Shown here one piece after another: positions 63,786 to 64,000 of a stretch of 64,000 nt of DNA. The notes beneath the pieces were generated by a model that saw only the letters and a program-made list of their open reading frames with translations, was not told where the DNA came from and did not search any database. Origin of the DNA: Aeromicrobium sp. Leaf245 (lineage in GTDB: Bacteria; Actinomycetota; Actinomycetes; Propionibacteriales; Nocardioidaceae); NCBI RefSeq assembly GCF_942548115.1, contig NZ_OW824151.1:3348001-3412000 (forward strand), in the 5' to 3' direction. The number at the start of each line of letters is the position of its first letter. Position 1 is the first letter of the stretch. Position numbers and translations under genes: made by a program.

Positions 63786-63956
63786 ATGACCGACCGCCAG
63801 GACCACCCTGCCCCGCCCCGCCCCGACCGCGATCCCGCCGTCGATGACGCGCGCCGCTTCCACCTCTCCGAGGACTGGCTCGCGACGATCGTCGGCCTGA
63901 CGCTGGTCGTGCTGACCGCCGCCGGCGTCGTCACCGAGGGCTGGTTGCCGCTGTGA
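63786..63956 (+). CDS. Small membrane protein before sulfate-exporter-like gene
   Basis: 56 aa. A Pro/Asp-rich polar half (DHPAPPRPDRDPAVDDARRF) is followed by SEDWLATIVGLTLVVLTAAG, one membrane helix. Small proteins with this EDW-LATIVGL segment commonly stand before YeiH-type putative sulfate exporters, and here the stop overlaps a GTG start (GTGA). Confidence 0.6.
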   Translation: MTDRQDHPAPPRPDRDPAVDDARRFHLSEDWLATIVGLTLVVLTAAGVVTEGWLPL

Positions 63957-64000
63957 GCGCCGACGCCTCCGCCGACGACCGGTCGGTCGTGGAGTACGGC
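63953..64000 (+). CDS. Start of next gene (possible YeiH-type exporter), cut by window
   Basis: Only 16 codons are visible (VSADASADDRSVVEYG) after a GTGA overlap with the small membrane protein. The identity is guessed from that neighbour alone. Confidence 0.35.
   Translation, partial: MSADASADDRSVVEYG

Overview
The window is about 70% G+C chromosomal DNA from an actinobacterium. GTG starts are frequent, gene ends overlap as ATGA/GTGA, Lys-rich TopA and K+-independent H+-pyrophosphatase are present, and at least fifteen genes start 6-7 nt after a TANNNT box, as in leaderless actinobacterial transcripts. Gene content and order suggest Nocardioidaceae (Aeromicrobium/Nocardioides type); this is inference, since no search was possible. 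The two flanks follow, gene for gene, an order I know from Mycobacterium tuberculosis: holB-topA-helicase-tad pilus genes-ssd-HAD phosphatase (Rv3644c to Rv3661) and acs-holin-marP-nudix-TlpA-nth-crp (Rv3667 to Rv3676).

Layout. 1-2050: end of an HxlR regulator, a 1 kb stretch bounded by a duplicated tRNA-Thr 3' end (probable remnant of an integrated element), tRNA-Thr(CGT), chorismate mutase and a repeat element. 2091-5427: secreted alpha/beta hydrolase, holB and tmk in one overlapping operon. 5428-13307: a repeat-filled gap, topA, a methyltransferase, hppA and a STAS protein. 13405-22003: MrfA-type helicase, a tad/flp pilus locus with two tandem DUF4244 pilins and a frameshifted tadA, ssd, and a HAD phosphatase.

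22343-44958 is the main accessory region, a surface-glycopolymer locus. It holds an O-antigen ligase/polymerase, a tyrosine kinase with a YG-rich tail, a GDP-mannose 3,5-epimerase close to the plant enzyme, a flippase, three glycosyltransferases and many methyltransferases, four of them FkbM. Inside it an eight-gene minus-strand operon (40800 to 33608) carries an acyl carrier protein, an AMP-forming ligase, a short-chain reductase, a methyltransferase, a hexapeptide acyltransferase and an SGNH-like protein. This looks like a dedicated route to an unusual acyl decoration of the polymer and is the best candidate for a new system. GuaB1-type GMP reductase and a degenerate Fic-like protein sit among these genes.

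45024-47602: biotin uptake (TetR/BioQ-type repressor, bioY, bioM, bioN) with two tandem TGAAC-N3-GTTCA operators. 48156-54243: a LytS/LytTR two-component pair followed by two operons, each with a small membrane protein and an acetate/monocarboxylate symporter. The second has a CRP-like site. acs follows, so uptake and activation of acetate lie together, and crp is 7 kb further on. 56581-62111: small peptides, holin-like protein, MarP protease operon, nth and crp. 62112-64000: a gap made of repeat arrays with 31- and 32-bp periods, an AlkB-type dioxygenase under a LexA-like box, and the start of a probable sulfate-exporter operon.

Four intergenic gaps (5428-5875, 1920-2050, 47603-48155, 62154-62674) share dispersed repeat families that I do not recognise.
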